Shown here: positions 1 to 6,430 of the stretch, piece by piece
Layout of the letters: each line of letters opens with the position of its first letter
Numbering within the stretch: position 1 is the stretch's first letter
From: Thiodiazotropha sp050291245
GTDB taxonomy: Bacteria > Pseudomonadota > Gammaproteobacteria > Chromatiales > Chromatiaceae
Reading direction: 5' to 3'
DNA: 64,000 bases
Assembly: GCA_050291245.1 (NCBI GenBank)
Contig: JBNKJP010000067.1
Coordinates: 1 to 64,000, forward strand
The notes under the pieces: generated by a model
Seen by the model: the letters and a program-made list of their open reading frames with translations, nothing else
What the model was told of the DNA's origin: nothing
Databases searched by the model: none
Program-made: the position numbers and the translations under genes

Positions 1-1
1 A

Positions 2-100
2 AAAGGAGATGGAGAACCTGGCGTGAAAAATATCTGGCGCGGCTACAGTGCATTACAAAATTACATTGAGGCACTTGATGTGGCACAAATAGTGTTCTGA
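2..100 (+). pseudogene. C-terminal end of a probable transposase (partial at window edge)
   Basis: An open frame enters from the left edge and stops at 98-100, giving about 32 residues that include VKNIWRGYSALQNYIEALD. This looks like the C-terminal tail of IS4-type transposases, which often end in a similar IWRG-x-x-x-LQ segment. The resemblance is from memory and only 32 residues are visible. Whether the element is intact upstream cannot be seen. No terminal inverted repeat was recognised between 100 and 184. Confidence 0.45.
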
Positions 101-116
101 TTTGTGTGTAATGGAC

Positions 117-137
117 AGCGCGGAGCGTGGGAACGAG
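117..137. repeat. REP-like palindrome, family 1, right half only
   Basis: The segment gcgcggagcgtgggaacgag matches the right arm of the palindrome found complete at 9854, 20640, 24133 and 42169. The left arm (normally attcccac) is replaced by unrelated bases, so the copy is degenerate or was truncated next to the transposase remnant. Confidence 0.6.
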
Positions 138-184
138 AAAACCATGCGTACCCCTTACAGCAAATGGCCGTGGTGGGTAAATAA

Positions 185-1111
185 TCAGATTTGCAGATTG
201 GTGATTTCCCTTGCAAGGGTAATAAGTGCTTCCGCCTGATTCAGGCAGCGCTTGCGCACCGCACTGTTGAGTTTTTTTACCCATTGCTCGGGAATGGCGG
301 ACATCCCGTAGTAGGCTCCCGCCAGCATGCCGGCAATGGCCCCGGTGGTGTCCGCATCCCCTCCCCGGTTTACCACATCGATGAGGGTATCCTCAAAACT
401 CTGATGTTCGAAAAAGGCCTGAAACACAACCTGCAGGGTCTCGACGATATAACCGCTGGGATTTTCAACCCGCCGCCTGTCGAAACGGTACTCCCGATAT
501 TCATCGACCAACTGTTGGGTCAGTTCCAGCAGTTCGGTACGCTCGGCGCCTTTCATCGCGGCAACGAGCATGCGCAGCACGGTTTCCGTGCCCGCATCGG
601 AGAGCGGATTGTTATGGGTCGTATGGGCCTGGGTTCTCGAGGCGACCACCAGCGCATCCGGTGAACTGTCATGATAGACCAGGGCAATCGGCAGACAGCG
701 CATACAGGCCCCGTTACCCGCGTCATAGACATTTTCATCCACCCAGGGGTTACCGGTGTTCCGGAACTGGACGATACCCCGCCGCACGGTATTGCCGATA
801 TCGATGGGTTTGGACTTCATCCAGTCGCTGAAGGCCTGCGCAACCGAGCGGGCGCTTACGCCACCGCTTTTGAGTATCGCCTCTCCCAGGGCCAGACTCA
901 TCTCGGTATCATCGGTGACCTGTCCGGGTTTCAGTTTGAGCCAGCCACCGCCGCGTATGGTCTTGTGCACCCCATAGCGGATCTGGATCTCTTTTGGGGT
1001 GAGAAACTCGGTGGTTGCTCCCAATGCGTCGCCCATGGCCAACCCGAGATAGGCCGCGGAGGCTTTTTGCGAGAGCTCTGAATTGGCGGGTGGCTTTGCT
1101 TGTTTGTGCAT
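185..1111 (-). CDS. draG: ADP-ribosylglycohydrolase, dinitrogenase reductase activating (DraG)
   Basis: The 308-aa product is a full-length ADP-ribosylglycohydrolase. DraG removes ADP-ribose from the arginine of nitrogenase Fe protein and so reactivates it after dark or ammonium switch-off. The dimanganese-site signatures are present: GLAMGDALG near residue 23, TDDTE at 66-70, and GGDADTTG from residue 250 with D252 and D254. It lies last in a nif accessory operon, 162 bp after nifQ. Its usual partner DraT is not in the window. The ATG start at 1109-1111 has only a weak ribosome binding site. The family is certain; assignment to the Fe-protein role rests on the nif context. Confidence 0.88.
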   Translation of the reverse strand: MHKQAKPPANSELSQKASAAYLGLAMGDALGATTEFLTPKEIQIRYGVHKTIRGGGWLKLKPGQVTDDTEMSLALGEAILKSGGVSARSVAQAFSDWMKSKPIDIGNTVRRGIVQFRNTGNPWVDENVYDAGNGACMRCLPIALVYHDSSPDALVVASRTQAHTTHNNPLSDAGTETVLRMLVAAMKGAERTELLELTQQLVDEYREYRFDRRRVENPSGYIVETLQVVFQAFFEHQSFEDTLIDVVNRGGDADTTGAIAGMLAGAYYGMSAIPEQWVKKLNSAVRKRCLNQAEALITLAREITNLQI

Positions 1112-1273
1112 TCTGGGCCGGGTTGATTAGGATTTTGTCGGTCGAGCCTGAAAAGGCATGTTCACGGGCAACCGATCAGGGATCAAGGTTCCCAGTATAA
1201 ACGCTCACAAGATCGGGGTGGTACCGACAATACCTCTGGGACTGTGTGGGCTCAAGGTTCATGGAAACGATAT

Positions 1274-1855
1274 TCAGGATTCCTCGGGCGCAAAACAGTT
1301 TGCGTAGTCCGCACAGACCTCGCAACTCGGCGCGCGGCAGGTGTAGATCCCCTCGGTTTCACACAATTGCTTATAGAGAAATTTTTTCCATTTCATGTTC
1401 TTGGTGTTCATCACCGCGAGGGGGTGGAAATGGTCGGAGATCAGCAGGGAGAGGTCATCCCGACACCACAGACCCAGATCCTGCCACAGATGATCCTGCC
1501 CCATGCAGCCGGCGATGAGGATTTCAGCAAACCAGAGTTCGACATCTGAGCGGTGACTGCGGTTTTTCAGGATCAGAGTCCGCAGGTCCTCCATCTCCCC
1601 CTCGTAGGCGCTTCGGGGCGCGGCCGCGTGGTGAATCACTTCCGAAGGGTGAATACCGGGAAATCGCCGTTCCAGCATTCTATGGAATTCGAATTCCCCC
1701 AGACCCAACCACTCGGGGAGAACGGAACAACCACATTTCCATGACGACAACAGACGCGCCAGTATCACCTCGGTCGAGGTTTGCTGACCCGCGGCATCGA
1801 TCAGTTTTGTATAGAGGTTTGTTACTTCAGTATTGGCCTGGATGGGTTGCGCCAT
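1274..1855 (-). CDS. nifQ: NifQ, molybdenum donor for FeMo-co synthesis
   Basis: The 193-aa product carries the NifQ C-terminal cysteine signature C-x4-C-x2-C-x5-C at C173, C178, C181 and C187. In known NifQ proteins these cysteines bind an iron-sulfur(-molybdenum) cluster that delivers Mo for FeMo-co assembly on NifEN. Length is typical of the family. It sits 41 bp downstream of a 2Fe-2S ferredoxin in the nifB operon, as in other diazotrophic gammaproteobacteria. Its ATG is at 1853-1855. Confidence 0.9.
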   Translation of the reverse strand: MAQPIQANTEVTNLYTKLIDAAGQQTSTEVILARLLSSWKCGCSVLPEWLGLGEFEFHRMLERRFPGIHPSEVIHHAAAPRSAYEGEMEDLRTLILKNRSHRSDVELWFAEILIAGCMGQDHLWQDLGLWCRDDLSLLISDHFHPLAVMNTKNMKWKKFLYKQLCETEGIYTCRAPSCEVCADYANCFAPEES

Positions 1856-1896
1856 GAGCGTGCCTCGTATTCGATTTGGATCTCCCTAAGTGTTGA

Positions 1897-2181
1897 TCAG
1901 GCGGGTTTGACTTTGCAATCACCCAGAATCTGCGCCTGACAGGCAAGCCGGTCGTGGCGACCCGCCATGTTCTCCTTGAGTACTTTCTCCTCTAGGACAG
2001 ACGGCTCGGTAAGGTTGTTCCAGCCCTCTTCCACATGCATCATACAGGTGCCGCAATCCCCTTCCCGGCAGCCGTAGACGATGCCCGCGCCGATCTTCTC
2101 GGAAACCTCGATGATCCGTGTACCGGCCGGTACGTTGACGGTCTGTTCGATATCCACGAATGTGATTTTTGCTTTTGCCAT
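1897..2181 (-). CDS. 2Fe-2S ferredoxin of the nif operon
   Basis: The 94-aa protein has the plant/adrenodoxin-type [2Fe-2S] ligand set C38-x4-C43-x2-C46 (CREGDCGTC) and C81. It is presumably a cytoplasmic electron carrier serving nitrogen fixation, given its place between a flavodiiron protein and nifQ on the same strand. The ATG at 2179-2181 is preceded by an AAGGTG ribosome binding site. It resembles ferredoxins encoded near nif genes in other proteobacteria, but its electron partner cannot be read from the sequence. Confidence 0.85.
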   Translation of the reverse strand: MAKAKITFVDIEQTVNVPAGTRIIEVSEKIGAGIVYGCREGDCGTCMMHVEEGWNNLTEPSVLEEKVLKENMAGRHDRLACQAQILGDCKVKPA

Positions 2182-2223
2182 GTCAGTTCACCTTAAGATA
2201 TTGCATTGATGATGTTCGGCATT

Positions 2224-2265
2224 AGGGCCTTGAAAAAAGATCGGTTGATTCTTTTTCCAAGCCCT
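2224..2265 (-). terminator. Intercistronic hairpin after the flavodiiron gene
   Basis: Directly after the flavodiiron stop codon the minus strand reads AGGGCTTGGAAAAAG, a short loop, then CTTTTTTCAAGGCCCT, which pair almost perfectly. A classical T-run after the stem is missing, so it may be an mRNA processing or stabilising structure, or a leaky terminator, inside the operon. Confidence 0.45.
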
Positions 2266-3548
2266 TAGATCAGATCGGCCAGATCGATCACCTCTTTGTG
2301 TTGATGTTTCCCCACCAGTTCTTCGGCAATGGCCTTTCCGAAGGTCTGACAGGTCTCCAGCTCTTCCTCGGTAGGAATCAACTTGACTCTCAATCCCTGC
2401 TGGGGGATGCGCATCTTCAGACCACGCATTCTGTCCTCGATCATGGGTACCGCCTCGCCACTCCAGCCATAGGAACCAAAGGCGCCACCCAGTTTGCCTT
2501 TGAGATTCACCACCGCCAGGGATGAAAGCAGATCCCAGACCGGTTTGACCGCATCTCCGTTGATGGTCGGGGAGCCGAACAGCAGGGCATCAGCCTCCTC
2601 GATAAGGTCCACGAAGGGACCGGTTTCTCCGCCTTCCAGATCGTACAGCGAGACCCGTACGTCCGCGATACTGCTGGCGCCCGAGCTGATCGCCTCGGCC
2701 ATGCGCGCGGTGTTACCGTAGGAGCTCATGTAGAAGACGATCAGAGAGCGATCGTCGACCCCGATCTCCCGGGACAGGCTGGAGGTCGACAGCTCTCGGT
2801 AGTGGGTCACATAACGTCGGGGTCTCTCCCGCAATATCGGCCCATGAGTTGGGGCGATCTGTTTCAGTTTGAGGGGTTCGATCAACTGCAGGGCCTCCAT
2901 TACATGCTTTTTGAAAGGACGCATGATATGGGCGTAGTAGTAATCGAAGGAGAAGCGAAAATCCCCCACTCGGTCATTGAACAACCGCTTGTCACAATAG
3001 TGACAACCGAACACATCCCCGGAGAACAGTATCCCCTCCTCTTCCAGATAGGTGCATTGGGTATCCGGCCAGTGGAGGAATGGGGTATGCAGAAAACGCA
3101 GGGTACGGTCACCCAGGCTGATGCGGTCGTCGGTGATGACCGTGGTGTACTCGAACGCACCGTTGGTGGGTTTGAGCAGTGCCTTGAGCATGGAGGTGGC
3201 CCGTTGCGAGATATAGAGTTGCGCCTGAGGTGCGCGGCGCATCAGTTCCGGCAAGGCGCCGGTGTGATCCGGTTCCAGATGGTTGAGCACGATGTACTTG
3301 ATCTCATGGTACTCCACCTCGGATTCCAGCCGTGCGAAGAACTCATCACTGTAATTGGCCTTTACGGTATCGATGATCGCCACACCTTCACGACCTTTCA
3401 CCAGATAGGCGTTGTAGGTGGTGCCATTGGCGGTGCTCAGGATAATGTCAAAGGTGCGCAGTGACGGATCGAGGGCACCGATCCAATAAACCCCGTCGGC
3501 GAATTCAATCGCATCCCGATGACTTGAGGCGTCGATTTCGTGGCTCAC
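2265..3548 (-). CDS. Flavodiiron protein (A-type flavoprotein, O2/NO reductase)
   Basis: The 427-aa product has an N-terminal metallo-beta-lactamase-like diiron domain and a C-terminal flavodoxin domain from about residue 265. Diiron ligands are visible: H90-x-E92-x-D94-H95 (NHLEPDHTG), H159, D178 and H235. The family reduces O2 to water and/or NO to N2O in the cytoplasm using FMN. Inside a nif operon the simplest role is O2 or NO scavenging to protect nitrogenase, which is inference. The start is GTG (3546-3548) with a GAGGAG site, overlapping the upstream gene by 4 bp, so the two are translationally coupled. Confidence 0.88.
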   Translation of the reverse strand: MSHEIDASSHRDAIEFADGVYWIGALDPSLRTFDIILSTANGTTYNAYLVKGREGVAIIDTVKANYSDEFFARLESEVEYHEIKYIVLNHLEPDHTGALPELMRRAPQAQLYISQRATSMLKALLKPTNGAFEYTTVITDDRISLGDRTLRFLHTPFLHWPDTQCTYLEEEGILFSGDVFGCHYCDKRLFNDRVGDFRFSFDYYYAHIMRPFKKHVMEALQLIEPLKLKQIAPTHGPILRERPRRYVTHYRELSTSSLSREIGVDDRSLIVFYMSSYGNTARMAEAISSGASSIADVRVSLYDLEGGETGPFVDLIEEADALLFGSPTINGDAVKPVWDLLSSLAVVNLKGKLGGAFGSYGWSGEAVPMIEDRMRGLKMRIPQQGLRVKLIPTEEELETCQTFGKAIAEELVGKHQHKEVIDLADLI

Positions 3549-3961
3549 CGAGGCTCCTCGCAGGGTTGAGTCACCCGGGGGCAGGACTGCAGGTCTTTCT
3601 GCGTATCCAGCTGAACCCCCAGATAGTCGAGTACCGGACCGGGTATGAAACCGGACTGCTTGAGTCCGTTACAGGCCATCAGGGGGCGGCGGATCAGGAT
3701 CGGGTCATCCACCATTAACCGCAAAGCCGCGATCTCATCGATCCGGTCGATCGGGATTTCACCGCTTTTCACCCGGGGAGCGGAATCATTGAACCATTGA
3801 CTTACCGGGGTATCCGAAAAAAAAGCCCTCAGGGTGTCGGTGGTCCAGGGAGTGCTCAGCAGATCCCTGACTTCAAAGGGTATCCCGTGTTCACGCAGGA
3901 GCGCTTTTTGCCGGTTATTGCCAACACAGCCTGGTTTCTCATAGAAAACCAGGTCACTCAT
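3545..3961 (-). CDS. ArsC/Spx-family nitrogenase-associated protein
   Basis: The 138-aa thioredoxin-fold protein begins LVFYEKPGCVGNNRQK, with one N-terminal cysteine, and matches the ArsC-like group often encoded beside nifB and called nitrogenase-associated or NifO-like. ArsC homology suggests redox or thiol chemistry; the actual function in nitrogen fixation is not established from this sequence. Its start ATG lies inside the stop region of the preceding 73-aa gene (ATGAGTGA), and its own end overlaps the flavodiiron GTG, so it is part of a tightly coupled operon. Confidence 0.8.
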   Translation of the reverse strand: MSDLVFYEKPGCVGNNRQKALLREHGIPFEVRDLLSTPWTTDTLRAFFSDTPVSQWFNDSAPRVKSGEIPIDRIDEIAALRLMVDDPILIRRPLMACNGLKQSGFIPGPVLDYLGVQLDTQKDLQSCPRVTQPCEEPR

Positions 3962-4175
3962 AATGCCGGGACTCGTACAGGCTCATGAGTAGTGCGGATT
4001 GGCGGTCCCAGACCCGATCCGGCAGGTTCATGCCATAGGGTTTGGTGCGCATCACCGGGCGGGTGAAATGATTGCGCATCAGACGGATAAACTGATGATA
4101 AGGCTTTACACTCCGTGCAGGCATGATCTCCTGTCCCTGTACGGGTGCGAGTTGCTGTTGCAGGGTCTTTTCCAT
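3954..4175 (-). CDS. Small conserved-looking protein of the nif operon, unknown function
   Basis: The 73-aa basic protein starts MEKTLQQQLAPVQGQE and contains RLMRNHFTRPVMRTKPYG. No family was recognised. Evidence that it is real: a GGAGG site 9 bases before the ATG at 4173-4175, and a stop codon overlapping the start of the ArsC-like gene, which implies translational coupling. An overlapping ORF in another frame starting at 4182 has its ATG only 2 bases from the same GGAGG and is less likely. No signal peptide or membrane segment is seen. Confidence 0.65.
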   Translation of the reverse strand: MEKTLQQQLAPVQGQEIMPARSVKPYHQFIRLMRNHFTRPVMRTKPYGMNLPDRVWDRQSALLMSLYESRHYE

Positions 4176-4202
4176 CGGGCATTACCTCCGCGGTATATCG
4201 TA

Positions 4203-4231
4203 TCGACGGTCGCGTCGAATGCGACCGTCGA
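4203..4231. other. Perfect intercistronic hairpin in the nif operon
   Basis: TCGACGGTCGC (4203-4213) pairs exactly with GCGACCGTCGA (4221-4231) across a 7-base loop. It lies in the 77-bp gap between the ferredoxin gene and the 73-aa gene. No T-run follows in the minus direction, so a processing or stability element is more likely than a terminator. Confidence 0.6.
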
Positions 4232-4252
4232 GCCTGTGTGGTTTTCGGACAC

Positions 4253-4531
4253 TTAGCGTGCCTGGATTTCAGCCATCACCTCCGCCATCCGTTCCGGCGG
4301 GATTCCGGTCAACGAACCCGGCGGATTGGCCGGTTCGGAGAACGGGTTCAGAATCGCCCCCTCGATGGGACAAATGCTGACGCACTGGGGATCGGCATGA
4401 TCCCCCTCGCACTCCGTACATTTCTTAGCGTCGATCAGAAAATGGGGACGTGCCTCATAGATGGCCTGACTCGGACAGAGGGGTTCACAGGCCCAGCAGT
4501 TGACACAGCTTTCGATGATTTCATACGCCAT
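4253..4531 (-). CDS. fdxN: 2[4Fe-4S] ferredoxin, FdxN type
   Basis: The 92-aa product has two cysteine clusters: CVNCWACEPLCP near residue 9 and CTECEGDHADPQCVSICP near residue 38. The longer spacing in the second cluster is the Alvin/FdxN-type pattern. FdxN ferredoxins next to nifB supply electrons for NifB-co synthesis or to nitrogenase. The gene starts 11 bp after nifB with GAGGAG upstream of the ATG at 4529-4531, so it is cotranscribed with nifB. The symbol is given by context and cluster pattern. Confidence 0.85.
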   Translation of the reverse strand: MAYEIIESCVNCWACEPLCPSQAIYEARPHFLIDAKKCTECEGDHADPQCVSICPIEGAILNPFSEPANPPGSLTGIPPERMAEVMAEIQAR

Positions 4532-4542
4532 TGTTACGCTCC

Positions 4543-6054
4543 TCAGGCACCCATCTGGAGTTGAACCGCCGTGCTAGGCTGGTCGAGCCGACCGGCCTCC
4601 ACCATTTCGGCGTAGACCTTGGCCACCGCCTCCTCGATCGCTTCCATGGCATGCTCCCCATTGGGTTGAATGCCGGCCTCTTCGAGCATCTCCCAGGGTT
4701 CATAACCGATCTTGGAGCAGAGCACGGCCTCGCAACCCTCCAGGGTGCGGATGGTTTTTTGCAGGGTCGTTTCCGCATCGCCGCAGGTGTCGCCACCGCT
4801 GCAGTAGAGATCGACTTTACGGTGGCCGATGAACCGCACGTCGTAGAGGGACGCCTCGTACACCAGGAACTCCCGGGCATGTCCGAAATGCTGATTGATC
4901 ACCCCACCCCCGGTCGTGGCCACGGCCATCAGCGCCGGCCGGGGTTCCTTGCGGGCCCGTTTGAGTGAGCTCAGGGGAACAAAGGTCTCGTTTTTCTGCT
5001 GCCGCTGGGCCTCCATGTTGGCGGTCACCGAGGCTTGATACTCCGCCCGTTTCTGCATCGCCTCCTGGTAGTCGATGTCCATGGTCTCCACCTTGTCCAT
5101 GGTGAACTCGTCACCCCGATCCTCACCGAGCATACCCACTGCGTCGGCACGGCACTGGCGACAGTGACGCATCATGTTCATATCCCCGGCGCACTTGTCC
5201 TGCAGGCCCTGAAGTTCCTCGTGGGTGGGGCCTCGCTGCCCCATCACTCCGTAGAAAGTACCGTGTTCGGCCTCGGCGATCAGCGGCATGACGTTGTGCA
5301 GGAAGGCTCCCTTGGACTTGACCACCTTGCTGACCTCTTCCAGGTGCTGGTCGTTGACCCCGGGAATCATCACCGAGTTAACCTTCACCAGGATGCCCCG
5401 GTCGGTGAGCATCTGCAGGCCCTTCTGCTGCTGCTTGATCAGGATCTCGGCACCCTTGCGTCCCTTGATGCGGCGGTTCTTCCAGAAGATCCAGGGATAG
5501 ATCTTGGCGCCCACGTCCGGATCGACACAGTTGATGGTGATGGTGACATGGTCAATGTTGTGTTTGCACAGCTCATCGACCTGATCCGGGAGGGAGAGCC
5601 CATTGGTTGATACGCAAAGCTTGATGTCGGGGGCCTTCTCGGTGAGCTGGCGGAAGGTGTCGAAGGTGCGTTCCGGGTTGGCCAGAGGATCACCAGGGCC
5701 GGCGATACCCAGCACGGTCATCTGTGGGATGTTGGCGGCCACGGCCATGACCTTCTTCACCGCCTGATCCGGAGTGAGCAGTTCGGAGACCACGCCGGGA
5801 CGGGATTCGTTGGCGCAGTCGTACTTGCGATTGCAGTAGTGGCACTGGATATTGCAGGCTGGCGCCACGGCAACATGCATACGCGCAAAATGGTGATGCG
5901 CTTCTTCGGAATAACAAGGATGGTTATGCACCTTTTCTCGGATATGTTCCGGCAGATGCGACATCTGATCGCTGCTGCCGCCGCATCCTGAAGAGCTACA
6001 GCCTCCCGTAGACGCCGCATCCGCATTCTGACCTATCACTTTCAATTCCATCAT
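4543..6054 (-). CDS. nifB: NifB, FeMo-cofactor precursor (NifB-co) radical SAM synthase
   Basis: The 503-aa product has the radical SAM motif C67-x3-C71-x2-C74 (CNIQCHYC) in the N-terminal domain. After about residue 375 a NifX/NafY-like domain follows (ALMAVATTGGGVINQHFGHA), which is the long two-domain NifB form. NifB fuses two 4Fe-4S clusters and inserts carbide to make NifB-co. An upstream in-frame TTG at 6064-6066 exists, but the tandem ATGs at 6054 and 6051 sit correctly behind GGGAGG. An N-terminal segment rich in Cys, Ser and Gly (GGCSSSGCGG) is also typical. It is first in the nif accessory operon. Confidence 0.95.
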   Translation of the reverse strand: MMELKVIGQNADAASTGGCSSSGCGGSSDQMSHLPEHIREKVHNHPCYSEEAHHHFARMHVAVAPACNIQCHYCNRKYDCANESRPGVVSELLTPDQAVKKVMAVAANIPQMTVLGIAGPGDPLANPERTFDTFRQLTEKAPDIKLCVSTNGLSLPDQVDELCKHNIDHVTITINCVDPDVGAKIYPWIFWKNRRIKGRKGAEILIKQQQKGLQMLTDRGILVKVNSVMIPGVNDQHLEEVSKVVKSKGAFLHNVMPLIAEAEHGTFYGVMGQRGPTHEELQGLQDKCAGDMNMMRHCRQCRADAVGMLGEDRGDEFTMDKVETMDIDYQEAMQKRAEYQASVTANMEAQRQQKNETFVPLSSLKRARKEPRPALMAVATTGGGVINQHFGHAREFLVYEASLYDVRFIGHRKVDLYCSGGDTCGDAETTLQKTIRTLEGCEAVLCSKIGYEPWEMLEEAGIQPNGEHAMEAIEEAVAKVYAEMVEAGRLDQPSTAVQLQMGA

Positions 6055-6096
6055 CCGGCCTCCCAAGCTGGGTTTATTCGCTGTTGCGAGGGATGA

Positions 6097-6113
6097 TGCA
6101 AACTGCGTGCCTA
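6097..6113 (-). promoter_or_regulatory. Sigma-54 promoter of the nifB operon
   Basis: On the minus strand TAGGCAC-GCAGT-TTGCA matches the -24/-12 consensus TTGGCAC-N5-TTGCA with one mismatch, and the GG-to-GC spacing is exactly 12. Transcription would start near 6086, about 32 bases before the nifB ATG. Confidence 0.8.
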
Positions 6114-6178
6114 ATAAATCATATTTTCATTAGTCACTGTATTTATTATCTTTTTTTAGCAAATATTTCGGATTGAAT

Positions 6179-6194
6179 TGTTATCTATTCGACA
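6179..6194. promoter_or_regulatory. NifA upstream activator site (UAS), proximal to nifB
   Basis: TGT-TATCTATTCG-ACA is an exact TGT-N10-ACA NifA site, about 80 bp upstream of the nifB -12 element. Confidence 0.72.
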
Positions 6195-6209
6195 CTGCCA
6201 GGCCTATTC

Positions 6210-6225
6210 TGTAGGAGTGTCTACA
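6210..6225. promoter_or_regulatory. NifA upstream activator site (UAS), distal to nifB
   Basis: TGT-AGGAGTGTCT-ACA is a second exact TGT-N10-ACA site, 31 bp beyond the first. Tandem NifA sites at roughly three helical turns are common upstream of strong nif promoters. The site also lies in the region shared with the divergent autotransporter gene. Confidence 0.72.
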
Positions 6226-6430
6226 GATTCGATACCCAGGGCTGTAACAAAAAAAAGCAGAAAAATAATTGAACTTTGTCCATTTATCACAAGACACTGT
6301 CGTCTTCAATTACCCGATCGGGGAGTAGTCTCTTTGGATCAAAAACACTAGCATCCGTAGGGTTTAAATTGATTCCATTGGTATTTATAAGGATTATCAA
6401 AAACTTGGGTAATCCATGTAGGGAGTATGG

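Noticed and set aside
3958..4182. Alternative 74-codon frame over the small nif gene
   Set aside because: Its ATG is too close to the GGAGG, and its composition is less protein-like than the frame coupled to the next gene.
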